Positions 1 to 9,342 of a stretch of DNA of 64,000 nt are shown piece after piece. Source of the DNA: Leptospira sp. WS60.C2. Lineage in GTDB: Bacteria; Spirochaetota; Leptospiria; Leptospirales; Leptospiraceae. The notes beneath the pieces are model-generated. The model was given only the letters and a program-made list of their open reading frames with translations. It had not been told where the DNA came from and searched no databases. The stretch covers positions 372,001 through 436,000 of the forward strand of contig NZ_CP162133.1 of the NCBI RefSeq assembly GCF_040833955.1. Reading direction: 5' to 3'. Numbering within the stretch: position 1 is the first letter of the stretch; the number at the start of each line of letters is the position of its first letter. The position numbers were made by a program, and so were the translations under genes.

Positions 1-32
1 GGAGATGGAAAAATGGAATTGAAGAGGTTGAT

Positions 33-470
33 ATGATCGCAAATTGGGATGTTAAATATGAGACCAAGATATCAGAAATAGACTCACAACACAAAAAATT
101 GTTCCGATTGATCAATGAAATTGAATCCATTTTTGAGGATAACAAAGACCATTTGTCAACCAAAACTAAATCACTTCTGCAAGCGGTGTCTGAATTGGAG
201 GACTATACAATAAGCCATTTTTTGATCGAAGAACGTGTCATGGAATTGAACTTATATCCGAATTTGGAAGCACATAAAAAACAACACGATCGTTTTACTG
301 ACAAAATTTTAGAACTAAAAAATCGATTAACATCAGATAAACTATTAGAAAATGACAAGGAATTAAATCAATTTTTCACTGATTTGATTCGTTTCTTAAG
401 ATTATGGTTAACCAATCACATTCTTCAGGAAGACATGAATTATAAACCATATATCAAATTAGATTTATGA
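33..470 (+). CDS. Bacteriohemerythrin (O2-binding hemerythrin-domain protein)
   Basis: A 145-residue single-domain hemerythrin, probably cytoplasmic, that binds O2 at a di-iron centre for oxygen storage, delivery or sensing. All seven expected iron ligands are visible: H20, H62, E66, H81, H85, H129 and D134, in the family order (H, HxxxE, HxxxH, H, D). The N-terminus (ANWD...) and the length are typical. There is no signal peptide or fused signalling domain. It stands alone on the plus strand and converges on the next gene, with a terminator hairpin in between. Family assignment is firm; its physiological role here is inferred. Confidence 0.9.
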   Translation: MIANWDVKYETKISEIDSQHKKLFRLINEIESIFEDNKDHLSTKTKSLLQAVSELEDYTISHFLIEERVMELNLYPNLEAHKKQHDRFTDKILELKNRLTSDKLLENDKELNQFFTDLIRFLRLWLTNHILQEDMNYKPYIKLDL

Positions 471-500
471 AATCCTAAACAACGTGTGAGGATTTTTTTT
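471..500 (+). terminator. Rho-independent terminator after the hemerythrin gene
   Basis: AATCCT (471-476) pairs with AGGATT (489-494) and is followed by an eight-T run. The overlapping GTGTGAG/CTCACAC pair (484-490 and about 510-516) could form a hairpin on the opposite strand for the converging gene. Confidence 0.6.
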
Positions 501-999
501 AAAATAAACTCACACCTCGAGAAACAAACACTCCCAGGATCGCAATACAGAGAGATAGGAGTAAGTTGAGTCGACCGAAGAAAGCAGAAACTCTTCGATA
601 CCGTTCATATTGAACCAGGTCATTTTCTAAAAAGAAAAAGGTTTTAGGTCCAGAGACAAAATCATGGTAAATCGAGAATAGGAAGAGTAGTAGGAAGAGT
701 CCAAGTTTGGATAAAAACATCAATCCTAAGTTCGTTGTAAAAAAAGAAATGAATTGTCCTGCTTGTAAATATCCTTTTGTGAAGAGGATTCCAAATCCAG
801 AAATCAGAAAGAACACAAAAAGAGGATACGATATCTTTCTAAATTGAAGTGCCGTTAACTTTAGTAAGGTTAACTTTTGTTCTTTTACTTTTTGATTTCG
901 AATCACTGGCATAATGACAATCACATAAAAAATCATTCCTCCAAGCCAGACCATAGCAGATAGAATGTGTAAGAGCAAAAATGACAAATAAGTCCACAT
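499..999 (-). CDS. CopD/DUF2269-like integral membrane protein
   Basis: About 166 residues starting at MWTYLSFLLLHIL, with four hydrophobic segments. The first helix carries HILSAMVWLGGMIFY, reminiscent of CopD/DUF2269-type small membrane proteins, where the early His in helix 1 may bind haem or copper. The reading frame opens upstream to 1107, but the preceding 36 residues are polar and lack family character, so the inner ATG at 999 is preferred. There is no clear Shine-Dalgarno sequence at either start. Substrate unknown; the family name is tentative. Confidence 0.55.
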   Translation of the reverse strand: MWTYLSFLLLHILSAMVWLGGMIFYVIVIMPVIRNQKVKEQKLTLLKLTALQFRKISYPLFVFFLISGFGILFTKGYLQAGQFISFFTTNLGLMFLSKLGLFLLLFLFSIYHDFVSGPKTFFFLENDLVQYERYRRVSAFFGRLNLLLSLCIAILGVFVSRGVSLF

Positions 1000-1162
1000 A
1001 GTAAGAGAGATTCTAATGTGAATCTCCTTTTGTCTTTCTATTTTTTTTTGATTAGAAGCATTCCAGATAGATAGATTGTATCGTATCAAATGCATTCCAA
1101 CATGCACCTGTCTCTCATCCGAGACAAATGCAATAGATTTTGTGATTCAGTTGATTTTGAAA

Positions 1163-1591
1163 TTACTCTTCACATGATTGTGAATTCAAATTAAAAGATT
1201 TTTTTTCCTCCGAGTCTGATATGGTTTTTGCATAATCACTTTGTAATTTAAAACAACCCATTCGGTTTTGTTTGCCTGTAGTTTTAAAACAATCACAAAT
1301 AACCTTTGTTTTTTCTTCCGTTGTTAAGTTGGGATCAATTTGAGGAATTCCAGCTATTTCCTCTTCGCATGCATTGATCAACTTTAAGTATGTTTCATGA
1401 TCTTTTGAACCCTTCTTAAGAACTTTCACATGTTTTTCGCGGAGTTGCAAACAACCTTTTTTAACGGATTCGCTAGAACTTGTATTTGCTTTTTTCAAAC
1501 AATTACACATTTCTTTTGATTTTGTTTCTACATTGGCAAAGAGAAGCCAAGGTAAAAATAAGAGTAAAGATATGATTGTACATTTTTTCAT
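1163..1591 (-). CDS. Secreted cysteine-rich hypothetical protein
   Basis: A 142-residue protein with a clean signal peptide (MKKC, then a hydrophobic core ending LLFANVE). The mature part holds two similar halves, each with a CxC near its start (CNCLKK, CDCFKT), a GC.(L/K)(L/Q) motif and a further Cys, suggesting an internal duplication with paired disulfides. It is probably periplasmic. I recognise no named domain. It lies in the same orientation as the kinase gene upstream, about 110 bp away, and may be co-transcribed with it. Confidence 0.65.
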   Translation of the reverse strand: MKKCTIISLLLFLPWLLFANVETKSKEMCNCLKKANTSSSESVKKGCLQLREKHVKVLKKGSKDHETYLKLINACEEEIAGIPQIDPNLTTEEKTKVICDCFKTTGKQNRMGCFKLQSDYAKTISDSEEKKSFNLNSQSCEE

Positions 1592-1700
1592 AAAGATTTG
1601 GATAGGTCTTTCTTTCGAGAAGTCAATCTTGAATTCTGAAAAAGAATTAGAGAACAGAATTCAATCGGACAGATTTGTTTTGAATCAAAAAAATTCCGGA

Positions 1701-2198
1701 TTAATGCTTTGTATAGACTTTGATTTGGAAACCTTCGTCCTTTGTAGGGGGAGAGTAATAGGATGTAATCATATGAAATTCTTCCTCCGTCATTGGAACA
1801 GAACCTTCTGGTCGCTCTAAATTTCTTTTTTGGAGTTGTTGCAAACATTCTTCATCAGACAATTCAATCAGGTGTAACAGGTGATTGGCGTTGGTACTTT
1901 CGAATAAATTACGAATCCAATTTCTAGTTTTAGGTATATTGGCAGGGAAATCCAAAACAACTGAATTCCCGTTTTGTAAAACTTGTTGAATATGATCAGT
2001 TAAAATTGTTTTCAGGCGCGCACTATATTTTTTGTAATCTTCGAAGTCTTTAATCTCTTCTGGATAGAGTCGTTGTAACCATATGTCTTCGCAAAAAAGG
2101 AGTGCATTTTCTTCTTTGGCAATTTTTTTTGATAAGGTTGTTTTACCTGATGCCATTTTGCCACATAGGAAATGTAAGGTTGGTCGATTTGACTTCAT
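1701..2198 (-). CDS. Small P-loop ATPase/kinase (AAA_33-type)
   Basis: 165 residues from the internal ATG at 2198 (MKSNRPTLHF). The Walker A motif GKMASGKT (residues 13-20) is followed by FCEDIW (an acidic residue where small kinases bind substrate), a hydrophobic strand ending in an Asp (VVLDFPAN), and an Arg-rich lid (QKRNLERPEGS). This is the layout of small-molecule kinases related to gluconate or chloramphenicol kinases and zeta-like enzymes. Its substrate cannot be told from sequence. The upstream extension to 2234 overlaps the divergent promoter region of creB and is disfavoured. Confidence 0.7.
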   Translation of the reverse strand: MKSNRPTLHFLCGKMASGKTTLSKKIAKEENALLFCEDIWLQRLYPEEIKDFEDYKKYSARLKTILTDHIQQVLQNGNSVVLDFPANIPKTRNWIRNLFESTNANHLLHLIELSDEECLQQLQKRNLERPEGSVPMTEEEFHMITSYYSPPTKDEGFQIKVYTKH

Positions 2199-2292
2199 AT
2201 GATTACGTCTATTTTTGATTGCTTTTCTTATCAACTTTTATTCACTGAATTTACTTTCTAACCAGACCAAAAGGATTCAAAATAGCAATCGG

Positions 2293-2970
2293 ATGATTCA
2301 AATACTCCTCATAGAAGATGAACCAGGAATCCAAGAAAGTATTCAAATTGCATTAGAGGCAGATGGTTTTTCGCTTAAAATTGCTTCTACTGGAATCGAA
2401 GCATTGCAGATGTTAGATGATCATGTATCGCTCATCCTTTTGGACATTGGTTTGCCAGATCAAAATGGATTTGATCTTCTGAAGCAGATCAGAAAAAAGC
2501 ACCAAATTCCTGTCATTTTTTTGACAGCACGTAACGCTGAAATTGATAAAGTCTTAGGTTTAGAAATTGGTGCAGATGATTATATTGTGAAACCGTTCAG
2601 CCCAAGGGAACTTTTGGCAAGAATCAGAGCGATTTTGAGACGTACACAAAACCAAAGGGAAGTGGAGCAGAAATCAAATCAAAAGATTCGAATTTCATTG
2701 GAGAAGAAACTTGTTTATTTTAATGATAAAAATTTAAATTTGTCACCTTACGAATACAAAACGATGGAATTGTTTTTTAAATGGCCAGGTCGTATTTTTA
2801 CCAGGGAAGAAATTATGGACACGGTTTGGACGGAACCGGAAGATAGTTTTGATCGTGCCGTTGACACAGTCATCAAAAATATAAGAGCTAGATTCAAAGA
2901 GTTGGATCCCAAATTTGATCCGATTGAAACAAGAAGAGGACAAGGATACGGCTTAAAGGAAATTTTATGA
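2293..2970 (+). CDS. creB: Two-component response regulator CreB (OmpR family)
   Basis: 225 residues. An N-terminal receiver shows acidic pocket E8/D9, phospho-acceptor D51 (ILLDIGLP), T78 and K100 (IVKPF). A C-terminal OmpR-type winged helix follows (about 125-225, ending ETRRGQGYGLKE). The start at 2293 (MIQILLIEDE) fits the family; the longer upstream frame is rejected. The gene is followed with overlap by a CreC-type kinase and then by creD, which supports the CreB name rather than a generic OmpR label. In E. coli CreBC responds to fermentation and envelope or beta-lactam stress; that role is only inferred here. Confidence 0.85.
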   Translation: MIQILLIEDEPGIQESIQIALEADGFSLKIASTGIEALQMLDDHVSLILLDIGLPDQNGFDLLKQIRKKHQIPVIFLTARNAEIDKVLGLEIGADDYIVKPFSPRELLARIRAILRRTQNQREVEQKSNQKIRISLEKKLVYFNDKNLNLSPYEYKTMELFFKWPGRIFTREEIMDTVWTEPEDSFDRAVDTVIKNIRARFKELDPKFDPIETRRGQGYGLKEIL

Positions 2971-4414
2971 ATCTTTGGTTTCGAATCATTATAAGTTTTT
3001 TTTTATCCTTTCGATAGGATTTTATTATTTAATCGATAAAACAGAAGAATCCATTCGACCAAGATACATGGAAACGATTGAAGAATCGTTAAATGACACA
3101 AGCCATGTTCTATCTGCAGTAGTAGAAGAAAAAATCAAAACTAACCCAAATCAAAGATATCAATTCAAATCACTTGTAGAGAATTTATTCCGAAATCCGT
3201 TTCAAAATGTCCGAAATCGAACTTTTGAGGCAAAGATATACTCTCTTTTAAAAACAAATGCAGACATTCAAATGTATATTACAGATGCAAATGGAATTGT
3301 GATCTTTGATTCGGAACGATTTCGGGAAGGTCTCGACTATTCAAAGTACAACGATGTCTATTTAACTCTCAGAGGAAAATATGGAGTTAGATCTAGTAAA
3401 ATGTTTGAAACAGAGAAAGAAGGTGCTTTGTTCATTGCCTCTCCCATTCGATTTCGAAATGAGATTATTGGTGTATTAACAGTCATCAAACCAAAAATTG
3501 GCGTCATTCCTTTTATCGAAGAAGCAAAAGCAAAATTTTGGCGTATATCTTTGATAGTTGCATCTTCGATTGCAATTGTTTTTAGTATTCTCGCCTATAT
3601 TAGTTTTAGGCCAATCATTCGTTTGTCTCAATATGTCACGTCCTTGCGCAATAAGGATAAAAAGCCTTTTCCTAAATTAGGCATTAAGGAATTGAATGAC
3701 TTAGGAAAAGAAGTCGACCAACTTGTAATGGAACTCGAAGGAAAAAAGTACGTTGAGTCTTATGTTCAAACTCTAACACATGAAATTAAAAGCCCGTTGT
3801 CTTCTATACTCGCATCCGCTGAATTAATTGAAACCCATCCGAAAGAAACCAAACGACTTACGAGTACAATTGAAGCGGAAGCAAAACGAATTCAAAATCT
3901 CATTGATCAATTATTGGAGTTGTCCTCGTTAGAAGGTAAAAATTCTCTTCAATTGGAAGACACTGTATTCCTAATTCCATTGATCGAAGAGGTATTGAAT
4001 CGCTTTGCAATTGAACTTGAAAGAAAATCATTACAAGTTAAAAGAATATTTCCAAATATTCCCATTCAGATTAAGGGAAACCAAAATTATTTGCGAATGG
4101 CAATTGAAAATATCCTTCGGAATTCCATAGAATTTTCTAACGTGAATGATACGATTACGATTAAACTAGACTTACATGAGAATGGAATGATGAATCTAAG
4201 TTTTATGGATCAGGGGCATTCCATTCCAGACTACGCCTTAACAAAAGTAACAGAAAAGTTTTTTTCTTTGCCGAGACCTAGTAACTTACGTAAAAGTTCT
4301 GGTCTTGGACTGAGTATTGTTAAAGAAATTTTGGATTTACACCAAGCTCAATTACACATTTGGAATGTGAAACCAAAAGGTGTTGAAGTCAGTATTAGGT
4401 TTCAAAATTTTTAA
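2967..4414 (+). CDS. creC: Sensor histidine kinase CreC; start disrupted by a 9-T tract
   Basis: Inner-membrane kinase: N-terminal membrane segment, periplasmic sensor (about 25-190), second membrane segment (RISLIVASSIAIVFSILAYI), then H-box with the phospho-acceptor in LTHEIKSPLSS (H269 counting from the TTG at 2975), N-box, and G-box (SSGLGLSIVKEIL). As written, the open frame can start only at TTG 2975. The natural start is ATG 2967, which overlaps the creB stop (ATGA). That frame hits a stop just after a T9 tract (2996-3004). One extra T would join MNLWFRIII directly to the kinase frame and give a proper membrane helix. Either a sequencing or assembly slip, or a real on/off tract. Confidence 0.85.
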
Positions 4415-4416
4415 TC

Positions 4417-4454
4417 CTCACACAATCCTCACAATTCAATCATAATCTTCTCAC
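4417..4454 (+). promoter_or_regulatory. Direct repeats resembling the CreB-binding cre tag, upstream of creD
   Basis: CTCAC occurs at 4417-4421, 4428-4432 and 4450-4454, with a degenerate unit (ATCAT) at 4439-4443. All four sit exactly on an 11-bp period. The first pair is CTCAC-N6-CTCAC, the same geometry as the E. coli cre tag TTCAC-N6-TTCAC recognised by CreB. It lies in the 75-bp gap between creC and creD, where creD control is expected. The match is by inspection and the function is inferred. Confidence 0.55.
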
Positions 4455-4489
4455 AAAAATCTTTTACAGTATTTCTGTAGGAGTTTTGT

Positions 4490-5821
4490 ATGAGCAAACT
4501 AATATCTTCTGTAAATTTACGCCTTATGATCCTCGGTGTGATGGTCATATTATTTATCATTCCTATTTCGATGGTAGGTTCCCTCATTGAGGAAAGAAAT
4601 CAATCACGTATGGATGCTGTTTCCGAAGTTGGTGAGAAATGGAGTCAGAGCCAGACCTTACTTGGTCCTGTTCTCGTGATACCTTACAATATCAGAATCC
4701 CCAAGTCAGGAGCTTCACAATCGAAAGAAAAATGGGATTATGTTACGGAATATGCTTATTTCTTACCTGAAGAATTAACATACCAAGTCGACTTGGTCAC
4801 AGAACAAAGAAAACGAGGAATTTATCAAATTCCATTATATACATGTAAAATGAATGCCAAAGGTAAATTTTCACAACTTAGATCTTCTGATTTTCCTCAA
4901 GATACAACATATATTTATTGGGATGATGCCAGGTTAATCGTTTCTGTTTCCGACTTAAAAGGATTAGGTGGTGATTTGAAATTGAATTGGAAAGGAAAAG
5001 AAAAAACATTTTCTCCTGGAACAAAGTCAAGTTATTTTCCTTCTGGTATGAGTCTTCCGGTTCCGTTAGTAGAGTCGGATGAATCCTTACAGTTTGCGAT
5101 GAATGTTTCTTTAAAAGGTTCTGAATCATTTTCCATCATCCCTATTGGAAAAAAAACAATGGTAATGATGGATTCAAATTGGAAGGATCCTTCATTTAAC
5201 GGAAATTTACTCCCAGTGGATCGTGAAGTTCATGAAACTGGATTTCGTTCCGTATGGGAAACATCGTATTTTTCGCGTTCTTATCCGCAAGTGATTCACT
5301 CTTTAGATGAATCGATAGTCAATTCAATATACAATTCTGCTTTTGGAGTCAGTTTGTTCATTCCAGTGGATCACTACTTGAAGTTGGAGCGATCCATAAA
5401 GTATGGTCTTCTATTTATTGTGACTAGTTTTACGCTATTCTTTTTAATGGAAGTCTTTGGTGGGATTGTATTACACCCAATTCAGTATGTTCTCATTGGA
5501 TGTGCGATGATCATTTTTTATGTATTGAATTTATCTCTCTCGGAACATATTGGATACCTTGGTGCTTATATGATATCATCCATTGCAGTCACGACACTAA
5601 TTGGATATTATGCGATGAATGTTTTACAAAACCGAAAAAAGGGAATTATAACAGGAATCTATTATATGTTTTTGTATGCATTTTTATACATCATTTTGGC
5701 ATCAGAAGACCAAGCCTTATTACTTGGTTCAATTACTTTGTTTGTGATTTTGTCAATGGTCATGCACTTCACAAGAAAAATCAACTGGTATCAATTCGGA
5801 TTGAACGTAGAAAGCCGGTAA
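4490..5821 (+). CDS. creD: CreD inner-membrane protein (cell-envelope integrity)
   Basis: 443 residues, close to the ~450 of E. coli CreD. It has an N-terminal membrane helix (LRLMILGVMVILFIIPISMV), then the CreD-typical stretch IEER..R..AV.EV...W...Q.L.GP.L.IPY (residues 33-65). A large periplasmic domain follows, then about five to six membrane helices in the C-terminal third. A good Shine-Dalgarno (AGGAG, about 4480) precedes the ATG. It is the output gene of the Cre two-component system and lies directly behind creBC. Its biochemical function is unknown in any species; over-expression in enterobacteria alters colicin and beta-lactam tolerance. Confidence 0.9.
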   Translation: MSKLISSVNLRLMILGVMVILFIIPISMVGSLIEERNQSRMDAVSEVGEKWSQSQTLLGPVLVIPYNIRIPKSGASQSKEKWDYVTEYAYFLPEELTYQVDLVTEQRKRGIYQIPLYTCKMNAKGKFSQLRSSDFPQDTTYIYWDDARLIVSVSDLKGLGGDLKLNWKGKEKTFSPGTKSSYFPSGMSLPVPLVESDESLQFAMNVSLKGSESFSIIPIGKKTMVMMDSNWKDPSFNGNLLPVDREVHETGFRSVWETSYFSRSYPQVIHSLDESIVNSIYNSAFGVSLFIPVDHYLKLERSIKYGLLFIVTSFTLFFLMEVFGGIVLHPIQYVLIGCAMIIFYVLNLSLSEHIGYLGAYMISSIAVTTLIGYYAMNVLQNRKKGIITGIYYMFLYAFLYIILASEDQALLLGSITLFVILSMVMHFTRKINWYQFGLNVESR

Positions 5822-5830
5822 CTCAAATTT

Positions 5831-5861
5831 CCCTGCAATGGAGTCTTGTTTCATTGCAGGG
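5831..5861 (+). terminator. Stem-loop after creD
   Basis: CCCTGCAATG (5831-5840) pairs perfectly with CATTGCAGGG (5852-5861) across an 11-nt loop, directly behind the creD stop. The T-tract is poor (GTCTACTTTAG), so it may be a weak terminator or an RNA-stabilising hairpin. Confidence 0.5.
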
Positions 5862-6020
5862 TCTACTTTAGTAATTTGGAATTAGAAATGCAAAAAACAA
5901 ATCTCAAAATTTTAAATATTTTGAAATCTATATGTCCCTAAACTGGGATTTTTCAAAAAAAAATATCCATCTAATTGATTTGATTTGCATTCTTGAAATT
6001 TTACTCGTCTTAATTGTAGT

Positions 6021-8777
6021 ATGCACTCTTTAGATGAAAAGGTGAGTTATTTTCTTCGAGAAATAGGTGCATTTTTATTTGTTTTTGCTGCTTATCTCAT
6101 TACAGGAAAACTCAGTTTATTCCTCTCATCCATTGATGGATATAGCACGCCAGTCTGGCCACCAGCAGGTCTCGCACTTGGCTTTGTATTGATTTTCGGG
6201 AATCGTATTTGGATAGCCCTTTTTTTTGCTGCCTATCTCACAAACACTCATTTTTCGAATCCTGAATTTAGCTGGCTTCAAACAATCCTTCATAATCCCC
6301 AGAATCTGCTCATCTCTTTTGGAAATTCTTTATCCGCATTATATGGCGGGTACTTACTTAGAAGATATTCAGATTCAAAATTAAATCTTTTTTCCGTCAG
6401 AGAATTGATCTCCTTTTTTGTATTAGCTGGTCCAGCTGCGGCAATCGTTTCTTCCTTGATAGGAAGTGCTTCTCTTTTCTTCTTTGACATCATCTATCAA
6501 GATTTTTTATTTCAAACATGGTTTACATGGTGGTTAGGTGATTCGATTGGAATTATCATTTTTACACCTATTCTGATTCTGACTTACAAATGGATCTTGA
6601 AAGAAGAAACAGGTATGCGGTTAGTTCTTTTTATTTCTGCAACCATGGGTACGTTTGTTTTGACACTTACTATATTTTTTGTCACTCGTGATTGGGAAAA
6701 AGAATTCATTCAATATCGAATCAAGTCAGATGGACAAATCATTTCTTCCGAAATTGAAAACCGAATCTTTGAAAATTTAAGAGTCGTCAAATCACTGGGA
6801 TCTTTTCTTTCCTTACAACAAAATCTAAAGAAAAAAGACTTTGACGTTTACGCTAAATCAATATTAGACGAGACTGACTGTGTATCTGCCTTATCTTGGA
6901 ATCTCTCAATCCCAAATGCAAAGCGGACTATCTATGAATCACAACTAAAATCAGATTATCCTGGTGCAATGGGAATTCATACAAAGGAAGAGAATCAAAT
7001 TCAACTATCTCCCATCAAAGACCAATATGTTTTTGTGAGATACATCTATCCATTTTTGGGCAATGAATCTGCAGTGGGTTATGATGTATTTTCGAATTCT
7101 GTTCGAAAGAATGCCTTATTACGAGCCAAGGAAACAAATAATTTAGAAATTACAGGAAAAATCAATTTAGTACAAGATCACAACAATACTGGATTTTTAG
7201 TTTTTTATCCAGTCAAGAAACCTGATGGTGAATTTGGTTTTGCAACTGCAGTGATCAAAGTAACTGCCATCATTCAGAAGTCCTTGATTGGAAGTGATCA
7301 AAATAATTTATGCGTTCAAATTTTGGAAGGTGATTCAAAACAATCAAACGAAGTGTATAGTCGAAATTGTATAGCCGCTCAGGAAAAAATATTTTCTGAG
7401 TTTTCACATGTCCACGAGACTCGGATTGGCAGTCACTTACTTACATTTCGAATTGTCGCAACGAAAGAATATTTTGAAAAAAACTTAACAAACGCTTCTC
7501 GATTTATTCTTATCATTTCTTCTCTCCTTACCGGTTTACTTGGTATTTTAATGCTTATCATTTTAGGTAAAGAAAAGAGTATTCATGAGATTGTCGAAAA
7601 AAGAACATTTGAATTAGAAAAGGCAAATCGTGTTAAATCTGAATTTTTAGCCAATATGAGTCATGAGATTCGTACACCAATGAACGGAGTCCTTGGCATG
7701 TTGACATTGTTGGAAGAAACCAATGTTGATTTGGAGCAAAAGGATTATTTGGATAATGCTAAGAAGTCAGTTCTTTCTTTATTAACAATTATCAATGATA
7801 TCTTAGACGTTTCGAAATTAGAGAATCATAAACTAGAGATCATTCCAACAGAGACGAATATTTATAAACTTTGTCGTGATATCCAGCTTTTGTTTCAGTC
7901 AGATGTGATTGATAAGAATCTTAAATTAAATTTAGATTTTGGGATTGAGGATAAAAATTTACATATCCTTGTCGATGAAAATCGATTACGGCAAGTATTG
8001 AATAATTTAATCAGTAACTCTCTAAAATTTACTCCAAGTGGAATCATAACATTAGCTGTAAAGTTGGATCTAAGTCGTAAGTTCTTAGAATTTTGCGTGC
8101 ATGATACTGGCATTGGAATATCAGAGGAAAATATAAAAAGGTTATTTGATCGGTTTGTTCAGTTAGAAGATGCTCGTACCAAACGTTTTGAAGGCGCCGG
8201 TTTGGGGTTGTATATCTCAAAACAGTTGGTGAACTTAATGGGAGGTGATATTCATGTCGATAGTATTTTAAATATTGGTTCTACATTCAAGTTTACTATT
8301 CCGTTTCAACAAGTTGAGGTTCCAGTAGAAACAATCAAGCGGATTGAATCTCCCGAAACATTCAATTTAAAACTTATTAATGTTTTAGTAGCCGAAGACA
8401 ATATTCTAAATCAAAAATTCGTTAGAAAAGTATTAGAGAAGGAAAAAGTCAATGTGACCATTGCCTCAAATGGAAAAGAGACAATCCAACTTTTGGATGC
8501 TTCGCTTGAAAACGATGAATTGAGATATGATCTAATTTTGATGGATATTCAGATGCCTGAGTTGGATGGATTGGAGACTACAAAAAGAATTCGAAAACGA
8601 AGAGATGAGTACCAAAATATACCGATTATAGCGTTAACAGCAAACAATATGGATTCGCAAATTCAGGAATACTTGCAAAGTGGGATGGATGATTGTGTAA
8701 AAAAGCCAATTATCCTATCAGAATTGCTACATTCCATCTATAAAATCTTTTCAAAGACAAACGATTCTAAACTGTAA
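6021..8777 (+). CDS. Hybrid histidine kinase MASE1-CHASE-HisKA-HATPase-REC
   Basis: 918 residues. A MASE1-type membrane sensor (about 10-220, eight predicted helices, TPVWPPAGLALG motif) is followed by a CHASE-like extracytoplasmic domain (about 240-490) and a further membrane helix near 500-515. The kinase core has H548 (MSHEIRTPMNG), N-box (RQVLNNLISNSLKFT) and G-box (GAGLGLYISKQL). The C-terminal receiver has phospho-acceptor D842 (LILMDIQMP). It is probably a stress or ligand sensor feeding an unlinked phosphotransfer protein. It is monocistronic; its last 11 bp overlap the 3' end of the converging DUF4256 gene. Confidence 0.88.
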   Translation: MHSLDEKVSYFLREIGAFLFVFAAYLITGKLSLFLSSIDGYSTPVWPPAGLALGFVLIFGNRIWIALFFAAYLTNTHFSNPEFSWLQTILHNPQNLLISFGNSLSALYGGYLLRRYSDSKLNLFSVRELISFFVLAGPAAAIVSSLIGSASLFFFDIIYQDFLFQTWFTWWLGDSIGIIIFTPILILTYKWILKEETGMRLVLFISATMGTFVLTLTIFFVTRDWEKEFIQYRIKSDGQIISSEIENRIFENLRVVKSLGSFLSLQQNLKKKDFDVYAKSILDETDCVSALSWNLSIPNAKRTIYESQLKSDYPGAMGIHTKEENQIQLSPIKDQYVFVRYIYPFLGNESAVGYDVFSNSVRKNALLRAKETNNLEITGKINLVQDHNNTGFLVFYPVKKPDGEFGFATAVIKVTAIIQKSLIGSDQNNLCVQILEGDSKQSNEVYSRNCIAAQEKIFSEFSHVHETRIGSHLLTFRIVATKEYFEKNLTNASRFILIISSLLTGLLGILMLIILGKEKSIHEIVEKRTFELEKANRVKSEFLANMSHEIRTPMNGVLGMLTLLEETNVDLEQKDYLDNAKKSVLSLLTIINDILDVSKLENHKLEIIPTETNIYKLCRDIQLLFQSDVIDKNLKLNLDFGIEDKNLHILVDENRLRQVLNNLISNSLKFTPSGIITLAVKLDLSRKFLEFCVHDTGIGISEENIKRLFDRFVQLEDARTKRFEGAGLGLYISKQLVNLMGGDIHVDSILNIGSTFKFTIPFQQVEVPVETIKRIESPETFNLKLINVLVAEDNILNQKFVRKVLEKEKVNVTIASNGKETIQLLDASLENDELRYDLILMDIQMPELDGLETTKRIRKRRDEYQNIPIIALTANNMDSQIQEYLQSGMDDCVKKPIILSELLHSIYKIFSKTNDSKL

Positions 8778-9342
8778 CGGAACAACGAAATCCTCTGACA
8801 GCATAATAAGATTCTGCTCCATTGTGATAAACAAATACGGTTTTATACCGATAGTCGCAAAACAAAGCACCACCTAATTTCCGTATACTGCTTGGAGTTT
8901 CGATCCAACTTGAAGTTTTTTGATCGAATTCACCTAAGGTTTGTAAAAAACGATATTCGTTCTCATTCAATAGTTTTGCACCCATAGAATTTGCAAATGC
9001 AACAGCACTATTTAGGGGTTTGTGTTCTTTTCTAGATTGAAGTGCCTCGTTATCATAACAAAAACTCCTTCTGCCTAATGGTGATTCGATGGAACAGTCG
9101 AAAAAAGTAATCGTATTTTGTTTTTTATCAAAAAGAACCACATCAGGTTCACCACCCGACTCTTCCATTTTGAGAAGAGTTTTGACTTTATCAGGATTGG
9201 ATTGTAGTCTCTCGAATACACTTTCCCATTTTAAACCCTTATGACGATTGGGATGACTTTCAAAACGTTCTTTTAAAATTGAAAAAAGATTGTTTTGAAA
9301 ATCCAAATTACTTTTGTTTTTCGAAGGACTCGACTTTTTCAT
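8767..9342 (-). CDS. DUF4256 family protein
   Basis: 191 residues, matching my recollection of DUF4256: ERF..HP.RH.G..W..V..RL..., then an acidic EESGGEPDVV segment, RRS.CYD..AL..RK, and the C-terminal GGALFCDYRY..VFVYHNGAESYYA..GFR. No catalytic activity is known for the family. It is coupled to the upstream gene by an ATGA overlap (9339-9342), so the two are almost certainly co-translated. Cytoplasmic, with no signal peptide. Confidence 0.8.
   Translation of the reverse strand: MKKSSPSKNKSNLDFQNNLFSILKERFESHPNRHKGLKWESVFERLQSNPDKVKTLLKMEESGGEPDVVLFDKKQNTITFFDCSIESPLGRRSFCYDNEALQSRKEHKPLNSAVAFANSMGAKLLNENEYRFLQTLGEFDQKTSSWIETPSSIRKLGGALFCDYRYKTVFVYHNGAESYYAVRGFRCSVTV

Noticed and set aside
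1533..1820. 95-residue plus-strand ORF
   Set aside because: Overlaps the signal-peptide gene and the kinase gene antisense; no recognisable content.
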